Shown: positions 34,237-48,060, counted from the stretch's first letter. The stretch: 64,000 nucleotides of DNA from Tamarix chinensis (GCA_030549775.1 CM060175.1:99377470-99441469); one strand, 5' to 3'. Numbers and translations: made by a program. Notes: generated from the letters alone by a model not told the origin.

Positions 34237-36162
34237 TCATTGCAATTAATGTATTGTGTAAATGTAATCTACTAAAAATGACAACATGCATACATGTAAA
34301 ACATTTAGAGACATGTATACTCTAAGGAATACGAAAAATCATGCTAATATGTGAAAAATAAAACATTTAATTAAAATCACTATTCATAACTATTTATTAT
34401 TATTTATCAAAACCCTAAAATCATATGAACACTTATGATGCAATACCAAACACTGAAATAATATAATTCACTCATGTGAGGTCCACTAACTATTATTATC
34501 CATTGTACTTTATCACATAACACCTTTTACATATTTAATTACTCAGATTTAGATAAAGTTATAATCCACTTTTTTCACTTATATCACATATGATTATATG
34601 ATTCATTTATCCATTTCTAAAATATAATATTAATTAAACGTGGGACATGACCTCCAAGGAACCCACAATGAATGTCCATAGCTTAGCAACTAAGAAAACT
34701 TCATGATATCTAAGGCACATTAACAAAAGAAAACCATATGAACATAAATAACTTATAACACTATCAGCCACGGAAACTATAATGCCTATAGAACTACCGG
34801 TTATGGCAAAAAAAAAAAACAATCAAGACATCCTACCATTTAAGTATTGATATCTTCTATAGGGCCTGTATATCATCTATAAAGTAAAGAAAGGGGCCTT
34901 GTTGATGCACTACCGATGCAACACATATGAAATCACAGGGAATACATCTATCGCACAACCCTACCTCAAAGTCCATATCGAGGCTACCTAATGTAGGTGC
35001 ATCCTCACTCATACATCTAAACATGGTTCTTAGATGTGTTTAAGATGTCTATTAGCATTATTAGAGGTATTTGATCATACTACACCACTTTCTTTAAGAG
35101 TTTGCCATCAATTAAGAATTCTTGCAAGTTGGTGTTCCAAACACAACCTCAAGTGACGTGAAATGATTTGGGCCATGTCACTATGGAATATAGAGAGGTT
35201 TGAACATGGTAAATAAAACATACAATGTGGGGATTTGCTGCCAGCTAGGTTCAAATATTCATGCCAAGGGTTTTGTATCAGTAAAGTTTTTTATGTAACA
35301 AACTTGTAAAAAATCTTAACTAAATTTTTTGGGTGCATTAAATGCATATCATAAGCTGTAATTAGTTGTTAATGGGTTTTAATTGCAGCTATATAAAATC
35401 TATCATAACAAACTATATTTAGGGGGAATATTTTCCTTAAATAATGAAAGTTAGTTAAGATCATACCTTAACTAATTCCCATACACTCCAACATCTATTT
35501 GTGGTCGGAAGGCTGGTTATTTTCGTGGATTATTCCTATACATATGGCATATATATGATCCTCATATATAGTGAATTGTGGAGTTGAGATATAAAGTTTA
35601 TTGTCGAGCATTAAATATTTTAACATGTTAGTGAAGTGGATAGTGACCATAAGAGGAATATTTGTGTGTTATTCTCTTGGCTTCAATGAAGGGAATTCCT
35701 ATACGAGTTCTCTTTAAAGATCATTTTAAGTGTTATCTTTATGGGGTGCTTAAAGGTTATATTTTCTGCATATACTATCATTCTATTCAAACATCATTCA
35801 TATTTCTTCCATCATTATTTGAGTTTTGAGTTCTTATATGAGAGTGGTGTTTGAGTTTTCATGATTGTCGGATTTTAGGTATGACATCCACATCACTACT
35901 CGAGGTGGACTATAAAACATAAGGTGATCTATCATAACTAGTCATAAAAAATTCCTAAGGTGGACCGAAACTACCAACTAGTCTATAGTTAGCACAAGTT
36001 ACCCTTAAATCTATCTATTTCACTTAAAGTACTCAAAATATCAGATATATTATTGATCACAATCCTAAAATAAGCCTATAAACTTATTTTAGAAAAAAGT
36101 TACTATTTATATAATACTATTCATGTACAACTAAAAATGTATAAATATATCAAGACGTTTAT
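34237..36162. other. AT-rich sequence between CACTA element and LTR-like block
   Basis: No gene recognised. The CACTA insertion separates this stretch from 28690-28902, so the two were probably contiguous before the insertion. Short open frames are not supported by any motif. Confidence 0.4.
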
Positions 36163-39159
36163 TGTAATACCCTAAATTTTAATCTAACATTAATACCAAG
36201 TATTTAATACCTTAACTCAATTATAATATCAAAGAATCAATAGTTTTTACCATACCCTAATTCCTTAACCTTAAATCTTAACCTAACCTTAACCTTTAGT
36301 CCAAATAATTTATATTTTAACCTAACCTCAATCCCATACGATTAATGTTTTAATCTTTTCTAATTTTTTTAACCTAACCCTAATCATAATCTCACACTTA
36401 TCTCATTTTTCTTTTAACCCTTTTCTTTTTCCTTCTTCTTTTGCTGATTTTTCTTTATTCTTCTCCCTTTTATTTTTTTCCCACCTTACGTGTTTTGTTC
36501 TCTACCTTTATAATACACCACATCCATATCAACCATCATCTTACAAAAATCAATGGGATATGTCTCATTAAATTTTTTCCCATCAACCCCTACCTTGCCT
36601 CACCACCTTTGCTCATGCACCCCTACCATGCCTCCTCGTGAATGCCTTCCTTTTCTTTGTTTTTCTTCATACATGCCACTATATGCATGTATATATGCCC
36701 TTCCTAATCTCTCTTTAACTCATTTATTACCTCACCTAACTCTCACTCTCTCCATTTATATTGAGTAACAAGCCACAACCAACTTCCTTCTTCCTCTTCC
36801 TTTCTTCCTCTACCTCGATGGTGTCAACAACCATCAAAATTATGCACCATCACTAACCACCATGCACCACCATTACCTTGTAAAATCAACCAACACTTCC
36901 ACCCCATCATTCCCCTTCATCATCACACAACCATTGCCACCCCACACTGCCTACTTTTCCTTCTTCTCCGTCGTTCTTTATTCATTTTTGTTGGCGTGCA
37001 CCCCTCGCATGCCCCAGTCGTGCACCCTCATAAAACTAATGCACAGTTTTGTGTATAGCCTTGCCCACTCTTTTTTTTCTTTCTAGTGCTCTTTGTGAAC
37101 CGCCTTGTGAAACTTGCACAACCCACCCGTATGTGTTCCATGCTCTAGACCTATGCATGCGTTTGATGCCATACTGGTGTCGTTCCTTTGGCACAAATAT
37201 GCTTCCCTTCCAGCACACCTATGCTTCATTCTAACACCACCATACATTCCATCATATTTTCATATATCCCGAGATTTCCATTGGTTTTGGATCTTTCTAT
37301 TTTCACCCTCCTTTACCTTAATTTTTTCCTAGATTAATATTCTTAAGTTCTAATTATTGATTATTCTTGTTTTCGTAGGTGATCTCAGAGGAGGAAATTT
37401 TGGATTATGTGCTCAAAGATCGGTGTTCTTGTTGGTAAGGATACATGTCGTAGTTAGGAAGTGAGTGTATTTGTATGTGATGTTCTATTTAGTATTGTTA
37501 CATGAACAATATTAACTTGATAATGCTATTAAATAATGGCATGAAACCGAGGAAAATGTAAAAGTGTGCATTTGGGTATAATGTTGGATACATAATATCT
37601 ATGTATTTAATTTAGGTTATGTATATCATACAAATATTATAAATTGATATGTATTAATATTGGGATTCGTAATGTCTTTGTAAAACTATGAGTATTTTAA
37701 CTATCATAATGACATTATGGTCATTTGATGGTAATATGGGCAATAATCATGGCCTGATAAGGTTTTGAGAGTGTTATCACTTATTTTCGCAAGTAATGTG
37801 ATCAAATAATGGTTGAGTAAAATAAAAGTTACCTAATATGAGATTCTAATATTTTCGGTAAGAAAAGGGTATTTTGGTCAACTAGGGTTAAAAATAGAAT
37901 TTTGTCAATCCTAAAAAGGATAGTAGAATTTAAATGTGTTAAGTATGATACTTACACTATTAAAAAAATTATGGACCTATCATTGGGAAATGCCTTGATA
38001 ACTATGTGGTTGTACTTTACGTGTTTTTAATTATATGTTATGCATAACTATTTGAGTCATGCATGATGATCTTGATATAACCAACTTTGAATAAGATATT
38101 AATCAATTAAAGTAAAAGATCACATGGGTCTAGCATAGGTGTTTTGTGTGTTCGTTCCACCAGATGACATTAGTGGCTTATGTGTGTTTTTTCCAAGAGG
38201 TGTATCAATTCGTTCCACTAGACTAAAAATAGCGGGGCCCTAAACTCAACGTGAATGGGAATATGATCCTGAGATAAAAAAATAATGAATAAAATATTAA
38301 TCATTTGAAAAGACTATATGAGTTAGGAACGAGATATCGTGTCTATTCTATTGGATTATAATAGTACCTTGGATGTGTTTTCCCTTAAGAGGTACTTTAG
38401 ATCGTTCTACCGATTTAAGAATAATGGTTAGGAGCATGTTTCCCTGATATATGTTGGGTTTGTTCCACCAGATAAGAATAGTGGCTTAGGTATTTTTTTT
38501 TTCAAGAGATGCTTCAGTTCATTCCATCGATTAAAGATAGCGGGGTCCCTAAACCCAATGTACATAAAAGAATGGATCTTTTTTATATCAAATAATGAAT
38601 TATGGGATTAGTATTTACCTTAATTTTTTTTATTAACATGTGCTTATTCTCTTTATAACCCTACTTTGGTTGCATGGTTACTTTACTAAATATGTAGTTG
38701 CTGATCATTTTCTTTACATGGGTTTCGCTTATTCCCACGAGCAGACGACCTGGATGTTTATATGACATTCGATGAGGACCCATTGAATAATTTTGCTGCA
38801 TATGATGCCTTGTATGTGGAGGAGTGATTATTATGTATTGGGGTTAGTCGTAGAGTCATGTTATTCAATTATCACTTTTAGCCCGAATACCTTGTTACAC
38901 TCTTAATTCCATAGAATCCCTTTTATGTATTTTTAGGTATTGTACTCGGAGTTAATTCCCAAACTCTTATATAATGTTTATGAATTTATCTTATTCTTTG
39001 TTTTTCATACTCTGATCATCACTATTTTGCCCTGTATTCAACGTAATTATAGTATGATAAACTAGTCTTATGTCGAGTATGACGGTAACACCCAACTATT
39101 TTGATATTACATTTCCACTTAAAATGAAAATTTTCAGTATTAAATTATGGGGTGCTACA
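36163..39159 (+). mobile_element. LTR-like block, plus orientation (probable solo LTR)
   Basis: Starts TGTAATACCCTAAATTTT and ends TTATGGGGTGCTACA. The final 35 bases resemble, in reverse complement, the first bases of the block at 41797, which supports the boundary. It contains a C/T-rich region (36400-37330) and a roughly 300-base imperfect duplication (about 38140-38280 and 38380-38570) with TTCCACCAGATRA and AATAGTGGCTTA. No protein gene is present. Confidence 0.5.
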
Positions 39160-40753
39160 CAAGTTTTTAAAAACCAAAAATTATTTATTACCATGGTTCA
39201 CTATGCATGTTAATTTACTATTTCGAGATTTGAGTCAATGGTTAAGGTTAGCCATTGATACTAAAATATATAATTAAAACTTTAGATGTAAAATGACTAA
39301 ATTACCCCTAATATGCCATTTTTGAACTTATAAATAAAATATTAATCATGTTCAAAATTCACGGAGTTATATTCTAAAAACACTTAATCATTAATTAACA
39401 TTATAGAAATTTGAAAATTTATTAATCAAATCATATTGCATGTAAATAGATAAAAATATCCCTAAACCCTAAAAATGAAGAAAATAACATAACTTTTAGT
39501 ATATGATGATCTAGATCATGAAGATTTTCATACTATTCATTTAATACCCTATAAACATATTAAAATACCAAAGATTTTAGAAAAACTCGACACACCCATA
39601 TAAAGTGTCCATAATGTCTTTTTTCATACTAAATCATTGTTAAATTATAACTTTGATTATAATAATCTAAATCAAGACTTTAAATATGTGAAATTGCATC
39701 TTACTAATCTAAATATTCCATTTGAATCATCAAAATTTCATAAAAACAATCATAGCACATAGATTTGGCTAGAAGCTTAAACTACCACAAAAATGCTCAA
39801 ATAAACTGTTATTAATTTAACCAAAAAAAATCAATATACTTTTAGTATAATTATGCTTACCTTATATAATACGCTTCTAAAAATATAGAATATTCCTCCT
39901 CCAAGAGAAAAAGCTTTCATTGAAATATGTGAAAATCAAACAAAACTAACAAGAATCAAAGAAATTATATGGAAAACAATGGAGGAAGGAAGAGAGATTG
40001 AAGAAAGATGGTTTTGGATTATAAGGGGCACAAAAATCTAGTTGAAAATTTAAGGTTGGAAGATTTTGTGGTTAACTTTGGATATTTAGAAAATTTTTGG
40101 TGTTGTATGATTACTTAATGATAAAATAGTCACAAAACAAACAAAATGGAAGTCTGGTGATGTTTGGAAGCCACTTTTGGATAGAAAACTATTTTTTCAA
40201 CCATTTAAAGATATTTTAGGGATAAAGGATCACATTTAGGATATTTTGGATAGGTTTAGTATAGAGAAATCTGAGTTTGGTGGCTAACTATGCTTAACAC
40301 TGGTAGAATTTATCTAAAAATGGAAAATATTTTCAACCCTTTTTTAATTTATATTTATATTAAAGATGCAAAAACATAAGCATCCCTAGATTTTTGTATG
40401 TTTTCATTAGCTAAAATGCTCGTTTCACGACTTAAAACACAAATAAGGGCAAAAGGGGTGATAGATAGTATTTTTTTGTCAAATTCTCCATTTGTAATTT
40501 TGAATAGGCCTAAGAGACTTGTAAAAATACAAGTAATTCAAATATTGTTAAGTTAGAATGATTTGAAAGGAATTTAATGGCCTAAAGTGGCTCAAAAGTC
40601 TTATAAGACTCAAAATTGTAAGAAGGTTTAAACGATTAAAATAAAACATTTTAAAAATATAATGGGAGTTAAGGGGACGAAATAAATCTAAATTTTAACT
40701 AATTTTATTATAATTATAATAATAAATTTATTTTAGAAAAGTGAGGTACTACA
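39160..40753 (-). mobile_element. LTR-like fragment, minus orientation
   Basis: On the minus strand it starts TGTAGTACCTCACTTTTC at 40753 and shares the AT-rich opening of related blocks. The other side abuts the end of the plus-oriented block at 39159, so it is probably truncated. No coding sequence. Confidence 0.35.
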
Positions 40754-40755
40754 TC

Positions 40756-41796
40756 AATTGAAAACCACCTTCAAAATGAAAGTGGAACTGTACAAAGGGC
40801 TAGTTACGTCATTCAGTATAATCAATGCACCAAATACATTCACAAAACTAATTAACCATGTGTTATGTGATTTTATTGGGATTTTTTGTATTATACTTTG
40901 ATGATATTTTATTTTACTACACATCCCATGGTGAGCACATGATACACCTACGAATTGTTTTGGACAGGTTAATATTTGAAAGTTTGTACGCTAACTTGTC
41001 TAAAAGTATATTTTTTTATGGAAAGTGTGATATTATTAAGTTTTGTGATTAGTGACCATGGTGTTTTGATTGATAAGGAAGAAAATTAAGGAAATACGAG
41101 ATTGGCTTGATCCTAGGTTCATTTTTAATGTTAGGAGTTTCCATGGCTTGTGTTTCTTTTATAGGTAGTTTGTGAGGAATTTTAGCACTTTGATTGGCCC
41201 TTTAAATACCATTATTGAAAAGCATATTAAGTCTAAATGGGGATTAGAATAGAAAAAAGCATTTGAGATGTTAAAGGCTAGGTTAACATGTTCTCTTATC
41301 TTGATTTTATTTTATTTATGATATAAAAAAAATGAACTAGATTGTGATGCTTTAGGTGTTGTCCTTTCAAAAGAAGGTGGGCCTAGAGAATATTTTAGTG
41401 AGAATTTGAGAGATAGTGCTCTAACATACTCTCCTTATGAAAAATATATATATTTTAATAAGGGCTTTAGAGGTTTGGCAGCACTACTTGTGGCTTAAGA
41501 AGTTTATCATTCATAGTGATCAAGAGGCTTTGAAATATTTGAAGAGCCAACATAAGCTTAATAAGAGGCAAGCCTAGTGGATTGAGTTCATAGAATCCTT
41601 TCCTTACATGGTTAAGTATAAAAAGGGATGAGATAACACGGTAGCAGATGCTTTGTCTAGAATATATGCTTTGTTAAACACCATTACTGTAAATATGTTG
41701 AGTTTTTTCCCCTCATTTAAGGCTTTATATGTAGACGATCCAAATTTTAAGGACCTATATGCTAGATGAAGCACTACAGCTGATGGTAATTATTAT
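40756..41796 (+). pseudogene. Ty3/gypsy pol pseudogene, reverse transcriptase and RNase H part
   Basis: Fragments across frames read INAPNTFTKLINHVLCDFIG, the polymerase motif YFDDI near 40897, HMIHLRIVLDRL, an FHG-x2-x-FYR-like thumb region, the RNase H part with [31 protein letters not shown] and VADALSRIYALLN. Many stops and frameshifts are present, so it is long dead. Gag, protease and the start of reverse transcriptase are missing. The gene continues at 46946 after a nested insertion. Confidence 0.8.
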
Positions 41797-42549
41797 TGTA
41801 ACACCCCCAAAATTTACTACTGAAAAATTTCGTTTAATTAAAAGAAAATTAGTGGAAGCAAATTAATAAACCGTGAACTTTAGGGATATTACCGCCACAC
41901 TTAGTACCAGACCGATTCACTCCTACCGTTCCAGTATCAAGTGCTAAGGCTAAAAGAGTAAAACACAATTTACGAGAAATTCAAACATATTTAAATCAGA
42001 GTAGCGCAAGTAAACATTGTATAAGAATATAATCCACCAATGGTGGTTCAAGAATCAAGACAACAAATACATAGAAATTGTGAATTTAAAGGAGATGGAG
42101 TAAAACCCTAACAGTTCCGGATAGTTCCTTACGCTCTTTTCCGATGACTCACTTGAGTAACACCGAATACGACCTACAAGGGATACTGCCCATTGAATAG
42201 GCAGGGGCCCCACGAATGGAACCCTTCAGTACTACGGTACCGAGTAACCCTTTAAAAACACACTTAAAAACAGGCATGCAATGTAACACATGATATACTA
42301 TTGTATCTATACATAACGACAGGTATAAACATAACATTCAAATCCATACATTCGCATATTCAACGAGTCAATCAGATATTAACGGTGTATACGTAACATT
42401 TACTTTCGTCTATTCGCATACTTAACAAGTCAACTAAATGTTAATAGGCCATAATGAATAATCGATACTTTTAGGGCCTTAAGGCCATTAGTCCATTATT
42501 AATCAATCATCTCGGATTATAAATGTCCCTATGAGTGCGGGAACCCTAC

Positions 42550-42890
42550 TATTATAGCCGGTAGAATGGTCATGCAGGGCAAAATGCTCCCAGCGACTAT
42601 TATTCGCCGGTGGACTGGTCATGCAGGGCAAAACGCTCCTGACCACTATTATTCGCTGGTGGACCGGTTTGGCCCCGACTCACAAGATGTTCCACTGTAT
42701 GTAATTAGTATCTTCCCCATGTCTTATCGTTTTTACATTTTGTTTGTTGAGCACGGAATCTCCCACTATTATAGCCGGTGGAACGATCATGTAGGGCAAA
42801 AAGCACCTGACCACTATTATTCGCCGGTGGACTGGTCATGTAGGGCACCCCGGCCCTAGCCACTATTATTCGTCGGTGGACCGGTCTGGG
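42550..42890. repeat. Internal repeats with CCACTATTATTCG and GGTGGACYGGTCATG
   Basis: At least five imperfect units of about 50-60 bases combining ACTATTATTCG(C/T)(C/T)GGTGGAC, GGTCATG(C/T)AGGGC and AAA(A/C)GC(A/T)CCTGACC. Two clusters are separated by a spacer at about 42680-42760. They lie in the nested LTR-like insertion. Confidence 0.7.
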
Positions 42891-43939
42891 TCCAGCTCAA
42901 CATCTTCCTCTTTAAGTGATTAGTGTCTTAAACGTATCTTATTCGAAAGTATTTTACTCTTGACATGCATGGCTAACTATATCCACACTTATCCTCCTAG
43001 GAGGGCTCGTCCCATATCTTGAGACTTCTTCACCTCCTAACTTGCCCCAACATCCTTCCCTTAATCCACTTCCTCACACCGGAAGCCCGACTCCTAAGTG
43101 CATGGGTCAAGGCCCACACTTTATACCCTCAAAGTCCACTCACCGCCTTACCCTTGGGTTTTCTCCAGAAACCCTAATTTGGGCCTATGTGGCCCATCCT
43201 TCTCTGCCGTACACATCCCGACTATTTCAACACCCTACACGTCACGACCCTTAAATCCAACCCTCACTTTCTACCCCACTCATTCTCGTTTATTTTTATT
43301 ATTTTCTTTTTCTTTTTCCACCTTCTCACATTAGGGTTTCCTCCCAAGCCTAGCTTGGTCTCCTACGCACCCTTATACTGTCCCATGTACTATTTTTCAC
43401 TCGAAGCCCCCAGACACCTAAACGACACTTCTATTACCTTCCTCACGTCCTAAGGCAACTTTCCATACGTAAACTTTGCCCCCATGCGGACTCTAACCAT
43501 CCCATGCAAACCCTAGTTCCTCCTATACCTACATTAGCCAACTTACTTTCCCTTGGTTATCTTTCTATCCCATTTCTCTTTTTCAAGCCTCCATCCCACA
43601 TCACCACATTAATTATCCTAGCATGCATGTCCGAAAGGGTCACATCACATCACATCATGACTTACAACATATCTGTATTATCACATACCAAAAGAGAACA
43701 CATGAACACATCTCGGTTCCAAGCCGCACCACATATGAAACAGTTAAGATAATAGTATATAAAACACGACATATAATTATATAGGACATCCAAGGCATGT
43801 AGGACACATAGCACACATTCGGCCTTAGCTACACCCTTATTCGGTTTAGGTTACCGAGCTATTTCCCACACTTGTTAGGCTACTAATCACCCTTTGTAAT
43901 CATTACACTTAATATATTTCTCATTTGGTTGGTTAGATT

Positions 43940-44735
43940 ACCAATTTGCCCATTTCCTTTATTATAATTAACAAATTGCCCTTTAGTTGGTCAAATTACC
44001 AAATTACCCCTGTTCATTATCCTAATTACTAAATTACCCCTTTAATTGGTTAAATTACCAAATTGCCCTCCACATTTATCATATTTACCATTTTACCCTT
44101 CTCCATTATTAAATTATCATTTTACCCTTCTCTTTTATTAAATTATCATTTTACCCTTCTCAATTATTATAATTACCAAGTTAGTCCTTTCCAATTTCCA
44201 CCTTTATCCCTCTTATTTACAAAATTACTATTTTACCCCTTTACTTCCAAATTTACTATTTTACCCCCTTAACTTTCAAAAATTACCATAACACCCATTT
44301 CACTTATAAAATTATCATTTTATCCTTAATTACGGAATTACCATTTGACCTCTTTTAATTTTAAAATTTCCATTTTGCCCTCTAATTACGAAATTACTAT
44401 TTTACCCTTTTATGACAAAATTACCATTTTACCCTTTTATCACAAAATGACCATATTACCCCTTTATTCTGAAATTACCACTTTGCCCTTCAATCACAAA
44501 TTTACCGTTTTGCCCTTTAATCACGAGATTACCATTTTGCCCTTTAATTACAAAATTACCATTTTGCCCCTTTAATTATAAAGTTACCATTTACCCTTTA
44601 ATCATGAAATTACCAATTTATTCTTTAATTCCAAAATTAACCTTTTTCTCCTTAATTACAAAATTACCACTTTTCCCTTACCTCCAAATTTAACATAATA
44701 CCCTTTTTAGTTAAAAATTACCATTTTGCCCCTTT
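43940..44735. repeat. Degenerate tandem array of AAATTACCATTTTGCCC units
   Basis: About 25-30 imperfect copies of a 25-33 base unit whose core is AAATTACCATTTTRCCCYTT, spread over about 800 bases. The conserved part is the A-A-T-T-A-C-C-A-T-T-T-T-x-C-C-C core and the spacer length varies. Open frames read through it only because the unit length is often a multiple of three. It lies within the nested LTR-like insertion. Confidence 0.8.
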
Positions 44736-45454
44736 AGTACACCACTTACATTAAATTATCATTACTACATAAAATATTAATATTAATACCTCATCCACAA
44801 CTCTCATAATTAATATAATATTATTAGCACCCATATATATATATTAGGCCACATTCTTATACAAGATAAATTACTAAAATACTCTTAAGGCTCACGTAAT
44901 ATTAACTATGCATTAAAGATCACAATAGCATAATATAATATGGATAATACTTAACATTTTTATTAACAACCAAACTCTTACCTTAAACAATATTTCCATA
45001 CATATCATATAACCTATCATGCTTCATTTTATCAACCAACACAAGAAACCACATATAATATATATTAAACAATATATATCAAGTATAATACACATTAAAA
45101 ATGCCTGATGTGCTAACATACATTATCCATGCGTTTAAGTGGGATTTAACAGTTACCTCGATTTTTGCAAAAACGAGCCTTACCGGTTTTCTGGTTTAAG
45201 GTTCAAGCTTTGATTATCGAAACTAATACCTACAAATAATATCAAGGTTTATTATGTTAGAAATCATAAAAATTGAAGTATAAAACTTTATAATGCTTAA
45301 TTAACCAAATAATTGAATTAAAATATTATTATACCTTAAAATTGTTATACAACTAAATCAAGAAATGCAGCATAAGCTGCATGCAAATAAATGGGGAGGA
45401 GGGGCTCAAAGGTGGGTAATAGGAGGAAAAATAGACATTTTTGGGTTAGGGTTT

Positions 45455-46630
45455 TTAGTCTAAGAAAAAAAGGCATATGGGGGAAGGTTTGGGGCAAGGG
45501 AATGGTGCAGAAGTGGAGATGGGGTGTAGGTGGTGGTTAGGGATGGGTTGACGGTGGCTAAGGGCAGTGGAGGCTGCGGCAGCGAGGCCACGAAAGGAGG
45601 CTGCCGAGGGGGAGGTTGAGATGGGGGCTGGTGAGGAAGGAAAAGGGAAAGGGAAAATGAAGGCCTTTGGGTGGTGGTTTTGGCCAAATGAGGGTTGGGG
45701 GTGGTAGAGGGGGTTCCAGGGATTAATGTGGTGGCTCAGACGGCGGCAGGAGGGCGAAACGGCAGCGGAGAAGGGCGATGCAGGGTGGCTACCGAGAAGG
45801 GAGAAGAAGAAGAGAAAAAGAAGAGGGGAGGAGGAAGGAGGCTGTGGGGTGGCTCGATGGGTGATTTGATCGGTAGGGGACAAAGTAGAGGGTGGCAAGG
45901 GATGGTGCAGGTGGCTTTTGAGGCAGCGGAAGCGACGGAGCTAGGCGGCGAAGCCAAAAATAGGGTGAGAAAGGAGAGGAGAAGAAATGGAGCAAAGGAG
46001 GGTCGGGGAGCATGTGAGGCTCGAGAAAAATGGCCGAATGGGGCAGGAAGGGAAGAAGAAAAAGAAGAAGGAGAGAGAGGAGGGGATAGGGAGATCGGGG
46101 TGGCGTTAGGGTGGTAGGGGAATGGGAGTTGCAGGGAGAGGGAGAAGGGAATGGCGATGGCAGGGAGTGGGGGAAGGGAGAAATGGCGGGGCCGAGATGG
46201 GGCAGAGAAATGGTGGGAGAGAGATAGAGAGAGTTAGGGAGGTCAACATGGATAGGGGGTTGCAGGTTGGGGTGGCAGTGATGGCGGGTTGACGGGATTC
46301 TCACCGAGGAAAGAGGAAGAAGAAAGAAAGAAGAAGAAGAAGAAGGGGAGGGGGCTGGGTGCGTGCGACAGGTGGCCGAAGAAAAAAAAGAAGCATGACG
46401 GCCTGGTCAATGAAGAAATGAAAGAAAGAAAGAAAGGGTGGCCGGCTCACGCGTGAGGGAGAAGGAGAGGGGGAGAGGAAGCGGGCTAGCGGCCCAAGGC
46501 GCAAGAGGGGAAGGGCCGAAGCTGGCTGGCTGGTGGCCGAAGAAAAAAAGAGAAGAAAGAAAAGAGAAAAAGGAGAGAAAAAGGAGAAGAAAAGGGAAAA
46601 GGAAAAAGAAAAGGAAAAAAATGGGGTTAA
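45455..46630. repeat. Purine-rich (G/A) tract within the LTR-like insertion
   Basis: A 1.2 kb stretch strongly biased to G and A on the plus strand, giving long overlapping open frames on both strands (proline/serine-rich on minus, glutamate/arginine-rich on plus). Corresponding C/T-rich tracts occur on the sense strand of the other LTR-like blocks. I regard the frames as compositional artefacts. Confidence 0.6.
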
Positions 46631-46945
46631 ATAAAATAATTTAATTTATAAAATAATAAAATACAATATTTGTGGGTAATAAATTTATTTAATAATTTAA
46701 CTTAATATAATTAAAATATAAAGGTTTAAAAAGGATAATTTTAGTAAAATAAGGGTTTGAAATTTTATTTAAATAATACGAGTGTGATAAAATAACAAGA
46801 CATTTATTTTAATTTATTAAATATTTATATCCAATTTTATATACTCAAAAATCCATAAATAATTAAATTAAATAGATTTAAAGGCTAATTTATCCTAAAT
46901 AAAATTTATTTATTAAATTATACGCTTTTAAAATTTCGGGTGATT

Positions 46946-48060
46946 ATTATGATCTCTTTGATGGTTATTTATTTATGAAAAATAGACTTTCTATGCCTAA
47001 TTGTTCTTATAAGGAATTGTTGATTCATAAAGCTCATAGTTGTGAATTGATGGCTCATTTTGGGTATTAAAAGACCTTAGATGTATTAATTGATCACTTC
47101 TACTAGCCTCACATGAAGAAAGTTGCACATACATTGTGTGTGAATTTTGTTTCTTCTAAAAATGCAAAGCCTAATGTTTACCCTTTTTTTCTTTACACCT
47201 TTTTATTTGTTTCTACTCAACCATGGTTAGATGTATCTCTTGATTTTATAATAGGATTACCTATGACAAATAGAGGTAAGGATTCAATTATGATTTTAGT
47301 AGATAGGTTCATTAAAATGACACATTTTATACCTTGTAATATGATCAATGGTGTTGTTATTGTTGTTGGCTTATTCTTTTCTAATGTGGTTAAGTTACAT
47401 GATGTGTTGTGAACTATAGTCTCTGATATAGATTTAAAATTTGTTAGTCATTTGTGGAGGAAATTGGGAACCAAATTACTATTCTCTACCATTTATTACC
47501 TTTAAAGAAATGGGCAAATTGAATAAATGAATAGGACTCTAGGGATTATACTAAGAGTTGTGCTAGAAAAGAATATGAAATAGAGGCAGACAACCTTACT
47601 CAAGTTGAATTTGCATATAATAGAGTACTTCATTTGGCAATTGAAAGGCACTCCTTTGAAGTTGTGTATGGCTTTAACCCTTTGTCCCCACTAGATCTAA
47701 ATCCTTGGCCTATTTCTAATTTGAAAAAATTTTGATGCTGAAATCACTGCATGAATATGTTAGTAAGCAAATTCATCACAAGGTTTAGCAAATGGTTGAT
47801 TAAGCTAATAAGAAAAGAAATAAAGTTGTATTCCAACTTACCAATTTAGTTTGGGTTCATTTAAGGAAAGATCATTTTCCAAATTTTCACAAAACAAAAT
47901 TAGATCCCTATGGAGATGGACCATCCATCGTGTCTAGAACACATATATGATAATGCTTGTAAAATATATTTACCTACCAAGTTTGGGAATGCTAGTTTTT
48001 CTTTTAATATTTATGATCTTTATCCTTCTGTGGGTATATGCAAGGGTTATGGGATGATGC
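46946..48060 (+). pseudogene. Ty3/gypsy pol pseudogene, integrase part
   Basis: Continues the pol sequence. It reads the H-H-C-C zinc-binding region (KELLIHKAHSCELMAHFGY, then HTLCVNF), the integrase core (PWLDVSLDFIIGLPMTNRGK, DSIMILVDRFIKMTHFIPCN, later TIVSD and FVSHLWRKLGTKLLFST), and decayed C-terminal pieces. Numerous stops and frameshifts. The clade is not assigned with certainty; the wording resembles chromovirus-type Ty3/gypsy. Confidence 0.8.

Larger units (their letters stand above)
41797..46945 (-). mobile_element. LTR-like insertion nested in the pol pseudogene, with 5-bp target duplication
   Basis: Flanked by ATTAT at 41792-41796 and again at 46946-46950; removing the insert and one ATTAT restores pol continuity between the RNase H tail and the integrase zinc-binding region. 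The left edge TGTAACACCCCC is the reverse complement of a typical LTR end. Internal marks match other blocks in minus orientation: repeats with CGGTGGACTGGTCATG and CACTATTATTCG (42550-42890), corresponding to CCACCAG/AATAGTGG repeats at 38.1-38.6 kb, and a stretch that is C/T-rich on the minus strand (46620-45460). It has no gag or pol, so it is best seen as a 5.1 kb solo LTR or a large non-coding retroelement. Confidence 0.65.

Noticed and set aside
39089..39159. GGTAACACCC at 39084-39093 as an LTR edge
   Set aside because: The end at 39159 (GGGGTGCTACA) fits other block ends over about 35 bases, while the earlier match is only a short motif.
44063..44575. Open frames through the ACCATTTT array
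   Set aside because: Produced by the tandem repeat; the translations are monotonous repeats without coding features.
45455..46304. Long Pro/Ser-rich and Glu/Arg-rich open frames on both strands
   Set aside because: They overlap on opposite strands over a purine-rich tract within an LTR-like insertion; composition alone explains the lack of stops.
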